DNA of 64,000 bases from Pseudoxanthomonas kaohsiungensis (GCF_010211765.1 NZ_PDWO01000005.1:167319-231318), one strand, 5' to 3'; shown: positions 1 to 8,868, numbered from the stretch's first letter. The notes: generated by a model not told the origin, from the letters alone. Numbers and translations: made by a program.

Positions 1-135
1 CTGCGCCTGGTGCGTGGGATCATGCTGCGGGGCGCCAGCCTGTGGGAGCTGTGGCCGGACGTGCTGGCGCTGGTGGCCTTCACCACGGTGATGATGACCG
101 CGGCGATCCTGCGGTTCCGCAAGCGGCTGGATTGA
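1..135 (+). CDS. ABC-2 type transporter permease, C-terminal end only
   Basis: The window opens inside this gene; only the last 44 codons are present, ending in TGA. The visible protein starts LRLVRGIMLRG, has a hydrophobic helix (LALVAFTTVMMTAAIL) and ends in a basic RFRKRLD tail. That is the usual ending of ABC-2 family permeases, the last membrane helix followed by a short cytoplasmic basic tail. Substrate and partner ATPase lie outside the window. The family call rests on a short segment and is tentative. Confidence 0.5.
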   Translation: MRLVRGIMLRGASLWELWPDVLALVAFTTVMMTAAILRFRKRLD

Positions 136-230
136 ACGGGGTGTGTTTGCTGCGCGTTCTGAGCGTTCGCGTAAAGGCAAAGGCAAGGCAGCGGCGCTGG
201 TGTGGCGGGCTTCGGGTGGAGCCGCGGCAG

Positions 231-318
231 GCCGGGGGTGTCGTAGCCGATCGGGCGTATATCCCTGTACGCACTCGCTACCGCGGCCATCCATGGCCGC
301 TGCTACGACACCCCCGGC
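231..318. repeat. Inverted-repeat element with 17-bp arms
   Basis: Positions 231-247 and 302-318 are perfect reverse complements over 17 bp (GCCGGGGGTGTCGTAGC and its complement). They enclose 54 bases that contain a second hairpin, CGGCCAT/ATGGCCG near 284-299. There is no T-run, so a terminator is unlikely. Each arm contains GTAG or CTAC near its inner end, as in the REP families seen elsewhere in the window. Confidence 0.7.
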
Positions 319-453
319 CCGCCGCGTCTTCTGCGGGCTGTGGGGCCAGGGCTTCTTTCCGAGCTCCGAAGACAATGGCCGTACGTTGTTGCGCAACGGC
401 TTTTCGCCCAAGTGGTAGAAGCGATGGTCGCGACGTTGCAGAGGACGCCGTGT

Positions 454-544
454 CTCCGCTATCCGGGGCAAGTGGCACAGGGACGTGCCACGGCCGCGAG
501 TACGGACAGGGATGTCCGCTCGAGCGGTGCACCGGATAGCGGAG
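454..544. repeat. Inverted-repeat element with 13-bp arms and internal hairpins
   Basis: CTCCGCTATCCGG at 454-466 is matched by its reverse complement at 532-544. Inside are two further hairpins: GTGGCAC/GTGCCAC (472-478 and 485-491) and CGGACA/TGTCCG (503-508 and 513-518). The nested arrangement next to the convergent end of miaB suggests a compound REP/MITE-like element. Confidence 0.65.
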
Positions 545-589
545 GCACGGCGGCCCCGTCCGGAGCTGGCGCTCCTGCCTTGTGAGGCC

Positions 590-2056
590 TCAGGCCGCCA
601 CGTCGCGGTCGGTCACCACCCGCCCGCGCAGCGAGTTGGTCAGCGCCTCGGTGATGAGCACGTCGACGAACTGGCCGACCAGGCGCCGGTGGCCGGGGAA
701 GTTCACCGAGCGCATGTTCTCGGTCTTGCCGGTCAGTTCGGCCGGGTTCTTCTTCGAGGGACCTTCGACCAGCACGCTCTGCACGCTGCCGACCATCCGC
801 CGGGAGATACCCGCCGCATGCTCGTTGATGTGCTTCTGCAGCCTTTCCAGCCGTGCATGCTTGACCGCCTCGGGGGTGTCGTCCTCGAGGTCGGCGGCCG
901 GCGTGCCCGGGCGGCGCGAGTAGATGAAGGAGAAGCTCTGGTCGAAGCCCACGTCCTCGATCAGCTTCATGGTCTTGTCGAAGTCCGCGTCGGTCTCGCC
1001 GGGGAAACCGACGATGAAGTCCGAGCTGATCGAGATGTCCGGGCGCACCGCGCGCAGCTTGCGGATCTTCTGCTTGAACTCCAGCGCGGTGTAGCCGCGC
1101 TTCATCGCGCTCAGTACGCGATCGCTGCCGGCCTGGACCGGCAGGTGCAGGTAGTTGGCCAGCTGCGGCACGTCGCGGTAGGCCTCCACCAGCGAGTCGG
1201 AGAACTCCAGCGGGTGCGAGGTGGTGAAGCGGATCCGGCCGATGCCCTCGATCTGGGCGATGGTGCGGATCAGCAGGCCCAGGTCGGCCAGCTCGTCGGT
1301 GCCATCCATGGGCCCGCGGTAGGCGTTGACGTTCTGGCCCAGCAGGTTGATCTCGCGCACGCCCTGGGCAGCCAGTTGCGCGACTTCGACCAGCACGTCC
1401 TCGAACGGGCGGCTGACCTCGGTGCCGCGGGTATAGGGCACCACGCAGAACGAGCAGTACTTGGAGCAGCCCTCCATGATCGAGACGAACGCACTGGGAC
1501 CTTCGGCGCGCGGTTCGGGCAGGCGGTCGAACTTCTCGATCTCCGGGAAGCTGATGTCGACCTGCGGGCGGTCCTGTTCGCGGCGGGCGCGGATGAGTTC
1601 GGGCAGCCGGTGCAGCGTCTGCGGGCCGAACACCAGGTCCACGTACGGCGCGCGCTTGACGATCGCCTCGCCTTCCTGCGAGGCCACGCAGCCGCCGACG
1701 CCGATGATCACTTCGCGGCCGTTGTTCTTGAGGGCCTTCCAGCGGCCGAGCTGGCTGAACACCTTCTCCTGCGCCTTCTCTCGGATCGAGCAGGTGTTGA
1801 CCAGCACGACGTCGGCTTCTTCGGGGTCGTCGGTCAGTTCCAGCCCCTCGTGCTCGGCGAGCACGTCGGCCATCTTGGCCGAGTCGTACTCGTTCATCTG
1901 GCAGCCGTGGGTCTTTATGTACAGCTTGCCGCGGGCGCCCCCGGGGATCGCGCGCGGGGCGCTGGCCGGCAGCGGAACCAGGGCGGAGGCAGGGGCGGCG
2001 GCGGGCGCGATGGCGGCGTCCGGACGCAGGTCCGGCGTGGCGTTCATCCCGGTCAT
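590..2056 (-). CDS. miaB: tRNA-2-methylthio-N6-isopentenyladenosine-37 synthase MiaB
   Basis: Radical-SAM methylthiotransferase that converts i6A to ms2i6A at position 37 of tRNAs reading UNN codons. The 488-residue protein carries the three N-terminal UPF0004 cysteines (C52 in [11 protein letters not shown]89 in [10 protein letters not shown]123 in GGCVASQ). The radical-SAM triad follows as C197, C201 and C204 ([10 protein letters not shown]). A C-terminal TRAM-type region ends in [13 protein letters not shown]. The first 40 residues are an Ala/Pro-rich extension, longer than in E. coli MiaB. Start is at MTGMNAT; the second Met at 2047 is an alternative. It diverges from the transglycosylase gene and probably has its own promoter. 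Confidence 0.95.
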   Translation of the reverse strand: MTGMNATPDLRPDAAIAPAAAPASALVPLPASAPRAIPGGARGKLYIKTHGCQMNEYDSAKMADVLAEHEGLELTDDPEEADVVLVNTCSIREKAQEKVFSQLGRWKALKNNGREVIIGVGGCVASQEGEAIVKRAPYVDLVFGPQTLHRLPELIRARREQDRPQVDISFPEIEKFDRLPEPRAEGPSAFVSIMEGCSKYCSFCVVPYTRGTEVSRPFEDVLVEVAQLAAQGVREINLLGQNVNAYRGPMDGTDELADLGLLIRTIAQIEGIGRIRFTTSHPLEFSDSLVEAYRDVPQLANYLHLPVQAGSDRVLSAMKRGYTALEFKQKIRKLRAVRPDISISSDFIVGFPGETDADFDKTMKLIEDVGFDQSFSFIYSRRPGTPAADLEDDTPEAVKHARLERLQKHINEHAAGISRRMVGSVQSVLVEGPSKKNPAELTGKTENMRSVNFPGHRRLVGQFVDVLITEALTNSLRGRVVTDRDVAA

Positions 2057-2161
2057 GGCGGTTAATCCAGGCGGGTGGGGCGCGCATTGTAGCGGGGGCG
2101 GACGCCGGTGGGCGTCCGATTCGCGACCCACGGCACGTTTTTCCGCTTGTCGGACAGTGGC

Positions 2162-2190
2162 TTGGCAAGGGTCGGGGAAGCTGGGAGACT
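2162..2190 (+). promoter_or_regulatory. Possible sigma-70 promoter of the transglycosylase gene
   Basis: TTGGCA (2162-2167) and GAGACT (2185-2190) are 17 bp apart. The -10-like box ends only 7 bases before the ATG at 2198, so the message would be leaderless or nearly so. The sequence GGGGAAGCTGGGA between the boxes would then not serve as a ribosome site. Weak match; inference only. Confidence 0.3.
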
Positions 2191-2197
2191 CCGCGCC

Positions 2198-3109
2198 ATG
2201 AAGGGGATGTTGGGGAAAGCGGGCGCCATGCTGCTGGCGCTGGCCGCGCTGCCGGCCAGTGCGGGCACGCTGTACCGCTGCGTCGGCGCGGACGGGGTGT
2301 CCAGCTACGTCAACAAGCGCATTCCCGGCGCCCAGTGCAAGGTCTTCAGCCAGTACACCCCCGACCGCCGCCGCGCACCGCCGCCGGCGACAGTCCCGGC
2401 CGCGGCCACCGTTTCGGCCCCGGCACCGGCCGGAGGTTCCGCGGCGCCGACCCTGGTCCCGGCGTCCAGCCGCACCGACGCGATCGTTCCGGCGCCGCTG
2501 CCGGCGAAGCGGGCGGCCGCGCCGCAGCGGCGCGTCAGCGGCCAGGTCTACTCGTACATGAAGGACGGGGTGCGCCACTTCAGCAGCCGGCCGCCGGGCC
2601 GCGGCGCCGGCGCCAGCCAGGTGCGCACGGTCGCCTACAGTTTCATCGAGACCTGCTACGCCTGCGCGGTCAATCCCGGGGTGAGCTTCGCCACCGTGCG
2701 CCTGAACACCAGCGCCTACCAGGCGGAGATCGCCGCGGCCGCGCGCGAGTTCGGGGTCGAGGAAGCGATCGTGCGCGCCATCATCCATGCCGAGTCGGCC
2801 TACAACCCGTCCGCGCTCTCGCATGCCGGGGCCCAGGGCCTGATGCAGCTGATGCCCGCCACCGCCCGCCGGTTCGGGGTCGCCGACAGCTACGACGCCG
2901 GCCAGAACATCCGCGGCGGGGTCCAGTACCTGGCCTGGCTGCTCAAGCGCTTCAACGGCGACCTGACCCTGGCCGCGGCCGGCTACAACGCCGGCGAGGG
3001 CGCCGTGGACCGGTACAAGGGCGTCCCCCCGTACAGCGAGACCCAGCGCTACGTGCAGCGGGTGGGCGTGCTCGCCGAGCGCTACCGGGGCGTACTGGCG
3101 TCGCGATGA
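2198..3109 (+). CDS. Exported lytic transglycosylase (SLT domain) with DUF4124-like N-terminus
   Basis: Predicted periplasmic murein lytic transglycosylase that cleaves the MurNAc-GlcNAc glycosidic bond. The 303-residue protein begins with a Sec signal peptide (hydrophobic 9-21, cut near ASAG). A DUF4124-like segment around 23-55 follows ([17 protein letters not shown]). Next come an Ala/Pro-rich linker and a second short motif ([16 protein letters not shown]). The C-terminal SLT domain has the catalytic Glu199 in [15 protein letters not shown], then [13 protein letters not shown] and [12 protein letters not shown], all typical of family 1. An upstream in-frame ATG at 2108 is rejected because the signal peptide would be internal. 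It is transcribed away from miaB. Confidence 0.85.
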   Translation: MKGMLGKAGAMLLALAALPASAGTLYRCVGADGVSSYVNKRIPGAQCKVFSQYTPDRRRAPPPATVPAAATVSAPAPAGGSAAPTLVPASSRTDAIVPAPLPAKRAAAPQRRVSGQVYSYMKDGVRHFSSRPPGRGAGASQVRTVAYSFIETCYACAVNPGVSFATVRLNTSAYQAEIAAAAREFGVEEAIVRAIIHAESAYNPSALSHAGAQGLMQLMPATARRFGVADSYDAGQNIRGGVQYLAWLLKRFNGDLTLAAAGYNAGEGAVDRYKGVPPYSETQRYVQRVGVLAERYRGVLASR

Positions 3110-3148
3110 GGCCGGTGGCACGGCCCGGACCGTGCCATTGTCCGCCTG

Positions 3149-3177
3149 TTAAGGCTTCCGTTACACTTCGTCGTCTT
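3149..3177 (+). promoter_or_regulatory. Candidate promoter of the petABC operon
   Basis: TTAAGG (3149-3154) and TACACT (3172-3177) are separated by 17 bp, giving a leader of about 77 bases before petA. A hairpin lies just upstream (GGCACGG 3117-3123, CCGTGCC 3130-3136) and may end transcription of the preceding gene, but it has no T-run. Confidence 0.35.
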
Positions 3178-3260
3178 TTGCGGACGGCGCGCCTTCCTGG
3201 CGACGGGGCCCGTACCGCAGGCAGCCAACGCTACCAAGCAGAAGTTTTTCGGAGTGCCGG

Positions 3261-3878
3261 ATGGCCAACGATGAGGTCCACAAGCCCGTGAACACGGGCC
3301 GACGCCGGTTCCTGACCGCGACCACCGCAGTGGTCGGCGCCGTCGGAGCAGGTTTCGCCGCAGTACCGTTCATCAAGTCGTGGAACCCCAGCGCCCGGGC
3401 CCGCCTGGCCGGTGCCCCGGTGACCGCCGACATCAGCGCCCTCCAGGAGGGCCAGCGCCTGATCCTCGAGTGGCGCGGCCAGCCGATCTGGATCGTCAAG
3501 CGCTCCAAGGCGATCCTCGAGGCGCTGCCCACCCTGGACAGCCGCCTGCGCGATCCGCTGTCGCAGAACGCCGACCAGCAGCCGGCCTACGTGCTGGAGG
3601 CCAACCCGGAGCTGCGCTCGCTCAAGCCCGAGATCTCGGTCCTGGTCGGCCTGTGCACCCACCTGGGCTGCTCGCCGGAGATGGCCGCCGAGATCCGGCC
3701 CGAGCCGTTCGACCCGGAATGGAAGGGCGGCTACTTCTGCCCGTGCCACAAGTCGCGCTTCGACATGGCGGGGCGCGTGTTCCAGGGCGTGCCGGCCCCG
3801 ACCAACCTGGTCGTGCCGCCGCACCACTACGCCGACGACAACACGATTGTCGTGGGCGTCGATCCGCAGGGGGCGTAA
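3261..3878 (+). CDS. petA: Ubiquinol-cytochrome c reductase Rieske iron-sulfur subunit
   Basis: Rieske [2Fe-2S] subunit of the cytochrome bc1 complex, passing electrons from ubiquinol to cytochrome c1 on the periplasmic face. The 205-residue protein begins with a Tat-type signal anchor (GRRRFLTATTAVVGAVGAG). The cluster motifs are CTHLGCSP and CPCHKSRFD, giving two Cys and two His ligands plus the disulfide pair. GGAG at 3251-3254 lies six bases before the ATG. It is followed after 3 bases by petB in the standard petA-petB-petC order. Confidence 0.97.
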   Translation: MANDEVHKPVNTGRRRFLTATTAVVGAVGAGFAAVPFIKSWNPSARARLAGAPVTADISALQEGQRLILEWRGQPIWIVKRSKAILEALPTLDSRLRDPLSQNADQQPAYVLEANPELRSLKPEISVLVGLCTHLGCSPEMAAEIRPEPFDPEWKGGYFCPCHKSRFDMAGRVFQGVPAPTNLVVPPHHYADDNTIVVGVDPQGA

Positions 3879-3881
3879 GCG

Positions 3882-5141
3882 ATGGCGAACATCTTCACCC
3901 GCACCGCCACCGGCGTGATGGACTGGGTCAACGCGCGCGCACCGGCGCTGGCGCCGATGTACCGGAAGCACATGTCCGAGTACTACGCGCCCAAGAACTT
4001 CAACATCTGGTACATCTTCGGCGTGCTGTCGATGGTGGTGCTGGTCAACCAGCTGGTGACCGGCATCTTCCTGACCATGCACTACAAGCCGAGCGCGGCG
4101 GAAGCCTTCGCCTCGGTCGAGTACATCATGCGCGACGTGGAGTGGGGCTGGCTGATCCGCTACATGCACAGCACCGGCGCCTCGCTGTTCTTCATCGTCG
4201 TCTACCTGCACATGTTCCGCGGCCTGATGTACGGCTCGTACCAGAAGCCGCGCGAGCTGGTGTGGATCCTGGGCATGCTGATCTACCTGGTGCTGATGGC
4301 CGAGGCCTTCATGGGCTACGTGCTGCCGTGGGGCCAGATGTCGTTCTGGGGCGCCAAGGTGATCATCTCGCTGTTCGGCGCGGTGCCGGTGATCGGCCAG
4401 GGCCTGACCGAGTGGATCATGGGCGACTACCTGCCCTCGGACGCCACCCTGGGCCGGTTCTTCGCCCTGCACGTGATCGCGCTGCCGCTGGTGCTGCTGC
4501 TGCTGGTCGTACTGCACCTGGGCGCGCTGCACGAGGTCGGTTCGAACAATCCCGATGGCGTGGAGATCAAGAAGGGCCCGAAGGGCAACCGCTGGTCGCC
4601 GACCGCGCCGGCCGACGGCGTGCCGTTCCATCCGTACTACACGGTGAAGGACACCTTCTACGTGTTCGCGATGATGGTCATCGCCGCCTTCATCATCTTC
4701 TTCGCCCCGGCGTTCGGCGGCTGGTTCCTCGAGCACGACAACTTCACCGAGGCCAATCGCCTGGTGACGCCCGAGCACATCAAGCCGGTGTGGTACTACA
4801 CGCCGTTCTACGCGATGTTGCGCGTGGTGCCGGACAAGCTCGGCGGCGTACTGGTGATGTTCGGCGCGATCATCGTGCTGTTCTTCCTGCCGTGGCTGGA
4901 CCGGGCCAAGGTCAAGTCGTACCGCTACCGCGGCAAGCTGTCGTGGACCTTGCTGCTGGTGTTCGCCTTCAGCTTCGTCTGGCTGGGCAAGATCGGCGCC
5001 GGCCCGGGCACCGACCCGGTCGAGACCATCGTCGGCCGCATCCTGACCGCGTACTACTTCCTTTTCTTCCTGACCATGCCGCTGTGGACCAAGTGGGACA
5101 AGACCAAGCCGGTGCCGGAACGGGTGACGACGCATGACTAA
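3882..5141 (+). CDS. petB: Cytochrome b subunit of the bc1 complex
   Basis: Di-heme integral membrane subunit holding the Qo and Qi quinone sites. At 419 residues it is the full-length fused form of proteobacteria. Transmembrane helices are evident throughout (IFGVLSMVVLVNQLVTGIFL, SLFFIVVYLHMFRG, HVIALPLVLLLLVVLHLGAL). Heme-ligand His pairs lie in the second and fourth helices (RYMHSTGASLFF...LHMFRG; ALHVIALP...VLHLGALHE). The PEWY-like Qo motif reads PVWYYTPFYAML here, Val replacing Glu in the reduced match. It overlaps petC by 8 bases, implying translational coupling. Confidence 0.96.
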   Translation: MANIFTRTATGVMDWVNARAPALAPMYRKHMSEYYAPKNFNIWYIFGVLSMVVLVNQLVTGIFLTMHYKPSAAEAFASVEYIMRDVEWGWLIRYMHSTGASLFFIVVYLHMFRGLMYGSYQKPRELVWILGMLIYLVLMAEAFMGYVLPWGQMSFWGAKVIISLFGAVPVIGQGLTEWIMGDYLPSDATLGRFFALHVIALPLVLLLLVVLHLGALHEVGSNNPDGVEIKKGPKGNRWSPTAPADGVPFHPYYTVKDTFYVFAMMVIAAFIIFFAPAFGGWFLEHDNFTEANRLVTPEHIKPVWYYTPFYAMLRVVPDKLGGVLVMFGAIIVLFFLPWLDRAKVKSYRYRGKLSWTLLLVFAFSFVWLGKIGAGPGTDPVETIVGRILTAYYFLFFLTMPLWTKWDKTKPVPERVTTHD

Positions 5142-5877
5142 GAAGTGGATTGCCCTGCTGGCCTCGGCCGCCGCCGGCCTGCTGTTCTCCGCCGCGGCGC
5201 TGGCCGCCGCCGGCGGACCCGTGCAGCAGGCCGGGAACGACCTGTCGGACCGCGCCTCGCTGCAGCGCGGCGCCAAGCTGTACATGAACTACTGCTCCAG
5301 CTGCCACTCGCTGAAGTTCCTGCGCTACTCGCGGATGGCCGAGGACCTGGGCCTGACCGAAGAAGAGGTGATGGGGAACCTGAACTTCACCGGCGCCAAG
5401 TTCGGCGAGCACATCCAGGTCACCATGCGCGATGCCGACGGCAACGAATGGTTCGGCAAGATGCCGCCGGACCTGAGCCTGATCTCGCGCGTGCGCGGCA
5501 GCGACTGGATCTACACCTACCTCAAGTCGTTCTACCTGGACGAGTCGCGGCCGCTGGGCTGGAACAACCAGCTGTTCCCGAACGCCTCCATGCCCAACCC
5601 GCTGTGGGAGCTGCAGGGCCTGCAGCACGCCGAGTTCGGCGAACCCGACGCGGCCGGCACCCGCCATCCCGAACGCCTGGTGGTCGCCGGCCCGGCCCGG
5701 CTGTCGGCGGTGGAGTTCGACCAGACGGTACGCGACATCACCAACTTCCTCGAGTACGCCGGCGAGCCGGCGGCGCTGAAGCGGCAGGCGATGGGCGTGT
5801 GGGTGATCCTGTTCCTGGTGCTGCTGACCTTCCTGGGCTACCTGCTCAAGCAGGAATACTGGAGCGACGTGCACTGA
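5134..5877 (+). CDS. petC: Cytochrome c1 subunit of the bc1 complex
   Basis: Membrane-anchored periplasmic c-type cytochrome that takes electrons from the Rieske centre. The 247-residue protein has a Sec signal peptide (LLASAAAGLLFSAAALAAA), the heme-binding motif CSSCH near residue 52, and the distal Met region GKMPPDLSLI. A single C-terminal anchor helix (VWVILFLVLLTFLGYLLK) precedes the cytoplasmic tail QEYWSDVH. Last gene of the pet operon. The next 154 bases hold no clear T-rich terminator. Confidence 0.96.
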   Translation: MTKKWIALLASAAAGLLFSAAALAAAGGPVQQAGNDLSDRASLQRGAKLYMNYCSSCHSLKFLRYSRMAEDLGLTEEEVMGNLNFTGAKFGEHIQVTMRDADGNEWFGKMPPDLSLISRVRGSDWIYTYLKSFYLDESRPLGWNNQLFPNASMPNPLWELQGLQHAEFGEPDAAGTRHPERLVVAGPARLSAVEFDQTVRDITNFLEYAGEPAALKRQAMGVWVILFLVLLTFLGYLLKQEYWSDVH

Positions 5878-6031
5878 CGCGGCGCGCCGGCGGGCGCGGC
5901 CGGGCATACCGGGTGCTTCCGGCCTTGCGCTTTTCCGGCGCTCCCCGGCACACTCGGGGGACTATGGCGACTGCCGGCGAGGGGCCTGGCAGCGCCGCAA
6001 CGGTCGGCGGAGTCCGGCCGTCGGAGGCCAG

Positions 6032-6667
6032 ATGGCAGCGAGCGTGCGCATGCGCAATACCCTGACTTTGTTCTCGTCCGTCGATGATGTCCTCTGTCAT
6101 CGCGTCCGCCTGGTCCTGGCGGCCAAGGGCGTGACATACGACCTGGTCCCGGTGGATGCGCAGAACCCGCCCGAGGACCTGATCCACCTCAATCCCTACC
6201 ACTCGGTGCCGACCCTGGTCGAGCGCGAGCTGGTGCTGTATGCCGCGTCGGTGGTCAGCGAGTACCTCGACGAGCGCTACCCGCACCCGCCGCTGATGCC
6301 GGTCGATCCGCTGTCCCGCGCGCGCCTGCGCCTGGCCATGCTGCGCATCGAGCACGACTGGGTACCCCAGGTGCAGGCGATCCAGCTGGGCAACAAGCAG
6401 CAGGCCGAAGCCGGGCGCAAGCGTCTGAAGGAGCTCCTGACCGAGTCGCTGCCGCTGTTCAAGGCCAGCAAGTTCTTCCTCAACCCGGAAATGAGCCTGG
6501 CCGACTGCGCGATGGCGCCGATCATCTGGCGCCTGCAGTCGCTGGACGTGCCCTTGCCCAAGGACGGCAAGGCGATCGAGGACTACGGCAATCGCATCTT
6601 CCGCAACCCGGGCTTCGTCCGCAGCCTGACCGACCAGGAAAAGAAGCTGCGCGACATGCCGGCCTGA
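6032..6667 (+). CDS. sspA: Stringent starvation protein A (glutathione S-transferase fold)
   Basis: RNA-polymerase-associated transcription factor of the GST fold. In E. coli it acts in stationary phase and acid tolerance. The 211 residues show a thioredoxin-like N-terminal half (LTLFSSVDDVLCHRVRLVLAAKGV, then HSVPTLVERELVLYAASVVSEYL) and the all-helical C-terminal half. GGAGG (6023-6027) precedes the ATG at 6032; ATG at 6050 is an alternative, and the conserved part starts at MRNTLTLF. It follows petABC and precedes sspB, the common pet-ssp order in beta- and gammaproteobacteria. Confidence 0.92.
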   Translation: MAASVRMRNTLTLFSSVDDVLCHRVRLVLAAKGVTYDLVPVDAQNPPEDLIHLNPYHSVPTLVERELVLYAASVVSEYLDERYPHPPLMPVDPLSRARLRLAMLRIEHDWVPQVQAIQLGNKQQAEAGRKRLKELLTESLPLFKASKFFLNPEMSLADCAMAPIIWRLQSLDVPLPKDGKAIEDYGNRIFRNPGFVRSLTDQEKKLRDMPA

Positions 6668-6704
6668 CCGGCCGCCGCGACGGGCCGGTCCCGCCGTGGC
6701 AGCG

Positions 6705-6710
6705 TAGACT
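6705..6710 (+). promoter_or_regulatory. Candidate -10 box immediately upstream of sspB
   Basis: TAGACT ends exactly six bases before the ATG of sspB, the distance at which transcription would begin on the start codon itself. No Shine-Dalgarno sequence precedes the ATG. No good -35 hexamer is visible, so the box may be accidental. Confidence 0.3.
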
Positions 6711-6716
6711 GTCCGC

Positions 6717-7172
6717 ATGAGCGATGACGCGCCGCGCATGACCAGCTACCGCCCGTACCTGCTGCGGGCCTTGGCCGAGTGGATCAACGACAACGGGATG
6801 ACCCCGCACATCCTGGTGGATGCCGGCGTGGCCGGCGTGCGCGTGCCGCCCGGCGCGGTGCGCGAAGGCAAGGTCGTGCTGAACATCGCCGACCGCGCCG
6901 TGGTCGGCCTGAGTATCGACAACGAATGGATCGAATTCACCGCCCGGTTCGGCGGCGTGAGCCAGCCGGTGAGCGTGCCAGTGGGCGCGGTGCTGGCGGT
7001 GTACGCACGCGAGACCGGCCAGGGCATGGTCCTGCCGGAAGAGGGCGCGGGCGGCGCCCACGCGCATGACGACGACGGTCCCGACGGCGATGGGCCGGAT
7101 GCGCCGACGCCACCGGCGGGCCCCGCGGAACCGCCTGCGGGCAAGCGTCCGCACCTGCGCGTGGTGAAGTAG
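6717..7172 (+). CDS. sspB: ClpXP protease specificity-enhancing factor SspB
   Basis: Adaptor that tethers ssrA-tagged proteins to ClpX. The 151-residue protein has the compact SspB fold at 9-115 (YLLRALAEWINDNGMTPHILVDAG, VVLNIADRAVVGLSIDNEWIEFTARFGG in part). A flexible Pro/Ala/Asp-rich linker follows, and a short C-terminal peptide (KRPHLRVVK) matches the ClpX-binding tail. The gene is 49 bases from sspA. The product probably acts as a dimer, as in other SspB proteins. Confidence 0.93.
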   Translation: MSDDAPRMTSYRPYLLRALAEWINDNGMTPHILVDAGVAGVRVPPGAVREGKVVLNIADRAVVGLSIDNEWIEFTARFGGVSQPVSVPVGAVLAVYARETGQGMVLPEEGAGGAHAHDDDGPDGDGPDAPTPPAGPAEPPAGKRPHLRVVK

Positions 7173-7178
7173 CGCGCT

Positions 7179-7520
7179 TCAGTCGCGGCGCGGGCGGTCG
7201 AACGGAATGACGTGCGCGCCCGACGACGGTCCGACGAAGGAAACCAGCCGGTCGCCGCGCAGGACCAGGCGGCCGCTATGGCGTTCGACGCCATCGTGCG
7301 AGTAGTCGAAGCGGAAGGTGCGCTCGAGCCCGAGCCAGCCATCCTCGCGCCGGTACAGGCGCATGCCGATCGCGTGCACGCTCTGGTCCAGCCATTGCAC
7401 GTCCGCGGCCGCGCAGGCGTCGCGGCCGAGGGCCTCGGCGCGCTCGGCGGCCGCGCGCGAGGCGTTCCACCATGCGAACACGGCGGCACCGGCGATCATC
7501 AGCAGGATCAGGCTGGGCAT
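7179..7520 (-). CDS. DUF3301 membrane-anchored protein
   Basis: A 113-residue protein with one N-terminal helix (LILLMIAGAAVFAWW). A charged stretch follows with the conserved pattern GRDACAAADVQWLDQSV, then LRRTFRFDYS-type sequence (ERTFRFDYSHDG). This is the layout of DUF3301, a family of unknown function found mainly in gammaproteobacteria. The single helix predicts a bitopic inner-membrane protein with the rest soluble. TAAAGT on the minus strand (7532-7527) ends six bases before the ATG and there is no obvious ribosome site, as at sspB. It converges on sspB with only 6 bases between. Confidence 0.75.
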   Translation of the reverse strand: MPSLILLMIAGAAVFAWWNASRAAAERAEALGRDACAAADVQWLDQSVHAIGMRLYRREDGWLGLERTFRFDYSHDGVERHSGRLVLRGDRLVSFVGPSSGAHVIPFDRPRRD

Positions 7521-7578
7521 GTCCGGACTTTAGCGGAAGCGGCGATGCGCCACGACCCGCCGCGGTGCATGCGCGGCT

Positions 7579-8868
7579 TCAGTCACCTGTCGGCGTGGTG
7601 GCCGGGCTCGCACCAGCCGGCGGCGGCGCAGGCTCCTGCGCGGGCGAGGGCATCGCCGGCCGGGGCGGGGACGCGGGTGGCGTGGTGGCTGGTCGCGGCG
7701 CAGGGGCGGGCGTGGAACTCCCGGCCGGCGGAGTGGCTACTCCCTGTGCGGGCGCCGGCATGGGCGGCGTGCCGGCGCCGGCCGGTGTCGGGCGGAACGG
7801 CGCCGGCGGCGTTACCGGGAACCCGCCGCGCAACTGCGCCTGGGGCTTGAGCTTGAGCAGGGCCACCCAGTCCCGGCGGTTGAAGCTGCACGCGGAAGGA
7901 TTGCCCGGGCGGCAGGCCGCGGGAACCACCTCGTCGCTGGCCAGCGCACTCGCGGCGGACGTGCCGGCCGTGGCCACCGGCGCCGCCGCGGCCGGCGCCG
8001 CGGCACGGGCGCCGGTTGCGACGGGGCGGCCGGCGACGCCCCTGTCGCCGCGCAGCGCGTCCTCGGCCGCCGCCTGCAGCGGTCCCGGCAGCAGCCGCCC
8101 GGACGCGTCCAGTGGCAGCTTGCGCATCATCACCGTGTTGAGCACGTTGCCGCCGACCAGGTAAAGCGTGCGGTCGCCGCCGACATTGGCCGCGACGACG
8201 ATGTCGCAGTGCGAATACGCCGGCAGCGGGGCACTGCCGGACAATCCCGACTGCAGTCCGGCGGTGCCGCGCCCCTGGTCGTCCGCGCGCAGGAAGCACA
8301 GGAGGTCGCCCGGCGCTGGCTGCCCCGCGAACGGATCCATGTAGAGGTAGGGGCTGAGCTCGGGATTGCGCCAGGCGCGCGCGATGTAGTCCATGTGCCG
8401 CGGCGAGCGCAGGAACTCCGGCAGCGGCGCCCGCATCATCACCCAGGAGACGAAGGCCGCCGACCACGGGTTGTCGACGATGAAGGCGCGGCAGTCGCTG
8501 GCGGCCTCGCGGGTGGCACCCGGGTACAGGCAGCTGGCGGCGCCGGCTGCCGATCCCATCGACGACAGGGTGCCGCTTTCGCGCCAGTACTTCGCCACCC
8601 GCTGCCAGGCCGGCGTGTAGTCGTCGGCCAGGGCGACGCGTTCGGCCTCGGTAACGCCGAGCCAGGCCACGCGGCCGTCGGTCTCTATGAAGGGGCGGGT
8701 CCACAGCCGGTGCTCGTCGCAGGCGATGCGGACGATGGCTTTGGCGGTGGCCTCGACGCCGAAGCGCGGCGGCAGGTCGCAGACTTCCACGCCGCCCTGC
8801 GCCGCGTGAGCGGCAGGTGCCGCGAGCGCTGGCAGGGCGAGCAGGGCGAGTGCGTGGAGCCTGCGCAT
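7579..8868 (-). CDS. Exported DUF2272 domain protein with long Pro/Ala-rich tail
   Basis: Start at MRRLHALALLALPALAAPAAHA gives a 429-residue exported protein. An in-frame ATG at 8994 is rejected because it would bury the signal peptide. The first half (about 30-270) is DUF2272: NPWSAAFVSWVM, DPFAGQPAPGDLLCFLR and YSHCDIVV are its recognisable blocks. These blocks resemble the layout of CHAP/NlpC-type amidases (inference), but the usual nucleophile Cys position reads Ser in PWSAAF. The last third is low-complexity Ala/Pro/Gly. The role is unknown; a cell-envelope function is plausible. Confidence 0.7.
   Translation of the reverse strand: MRRLHALALLALPALAAPAAHAAQGGVEVCDLPPRFGVEATAKAIVRIACDEHRLWTRPFIETDGRVAWLGVTEAERVALADDYTPAWQRVAKYWRESGTLSSMGSAAGAASCLYPGATREAASDCRAFIVDNPWSAAFVSWVMMRAPLPEFLRSPRHMDYIARAWRNPELSPYLYMDPFAGQPAPGDLLCFLRADDQGRGTAGLQSGLSGSAPLPAYSHCDIVVAANVGGDRTLYLVGGNVLNTVMMRKLPLDASGRLLPGPLQAAAEDALRGDRGVAGRPVATGARAAAPAAAAPVATAGTSAASALASDEVVPAACRPGNPSACSFNRRDWVALLKLKPQAQLRGGFPVTPPAPFRPTPAGAGTPPMPAPAQGVATPPAGSSTPAPAPRPATTPPASPPRPAMPSPAQEPAPPPAGASPATTPTGD

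Larger units (their letters stand above)
136..589. other. Gene-free region rich in nested inverted repeats
   Basis: These 454 bases separate the permease end from the converging end of miaB. Open frames exist on both strands but have no family resemblance and mirror one another, as expected by chance in GC-rich DNA. The region holds two inverted-repeat elements (231-318 and 454-544) and smaller hairpins, such as the one centred on GTTGCGCAAC near 391-400. It looks like a cluster of REP/MITE-type repeats rather than coding DNA. Confidence 0.6.

Noticed and set aside
2099..2118. CGGACGCC/GGCGTCCG hairpin as a terminator between miaB and the transglycosylase gene
   Set aside because: The genes are divergent there, so no terminator is expected, and no T-run follows. 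It may be an operator but nothing supports that further.
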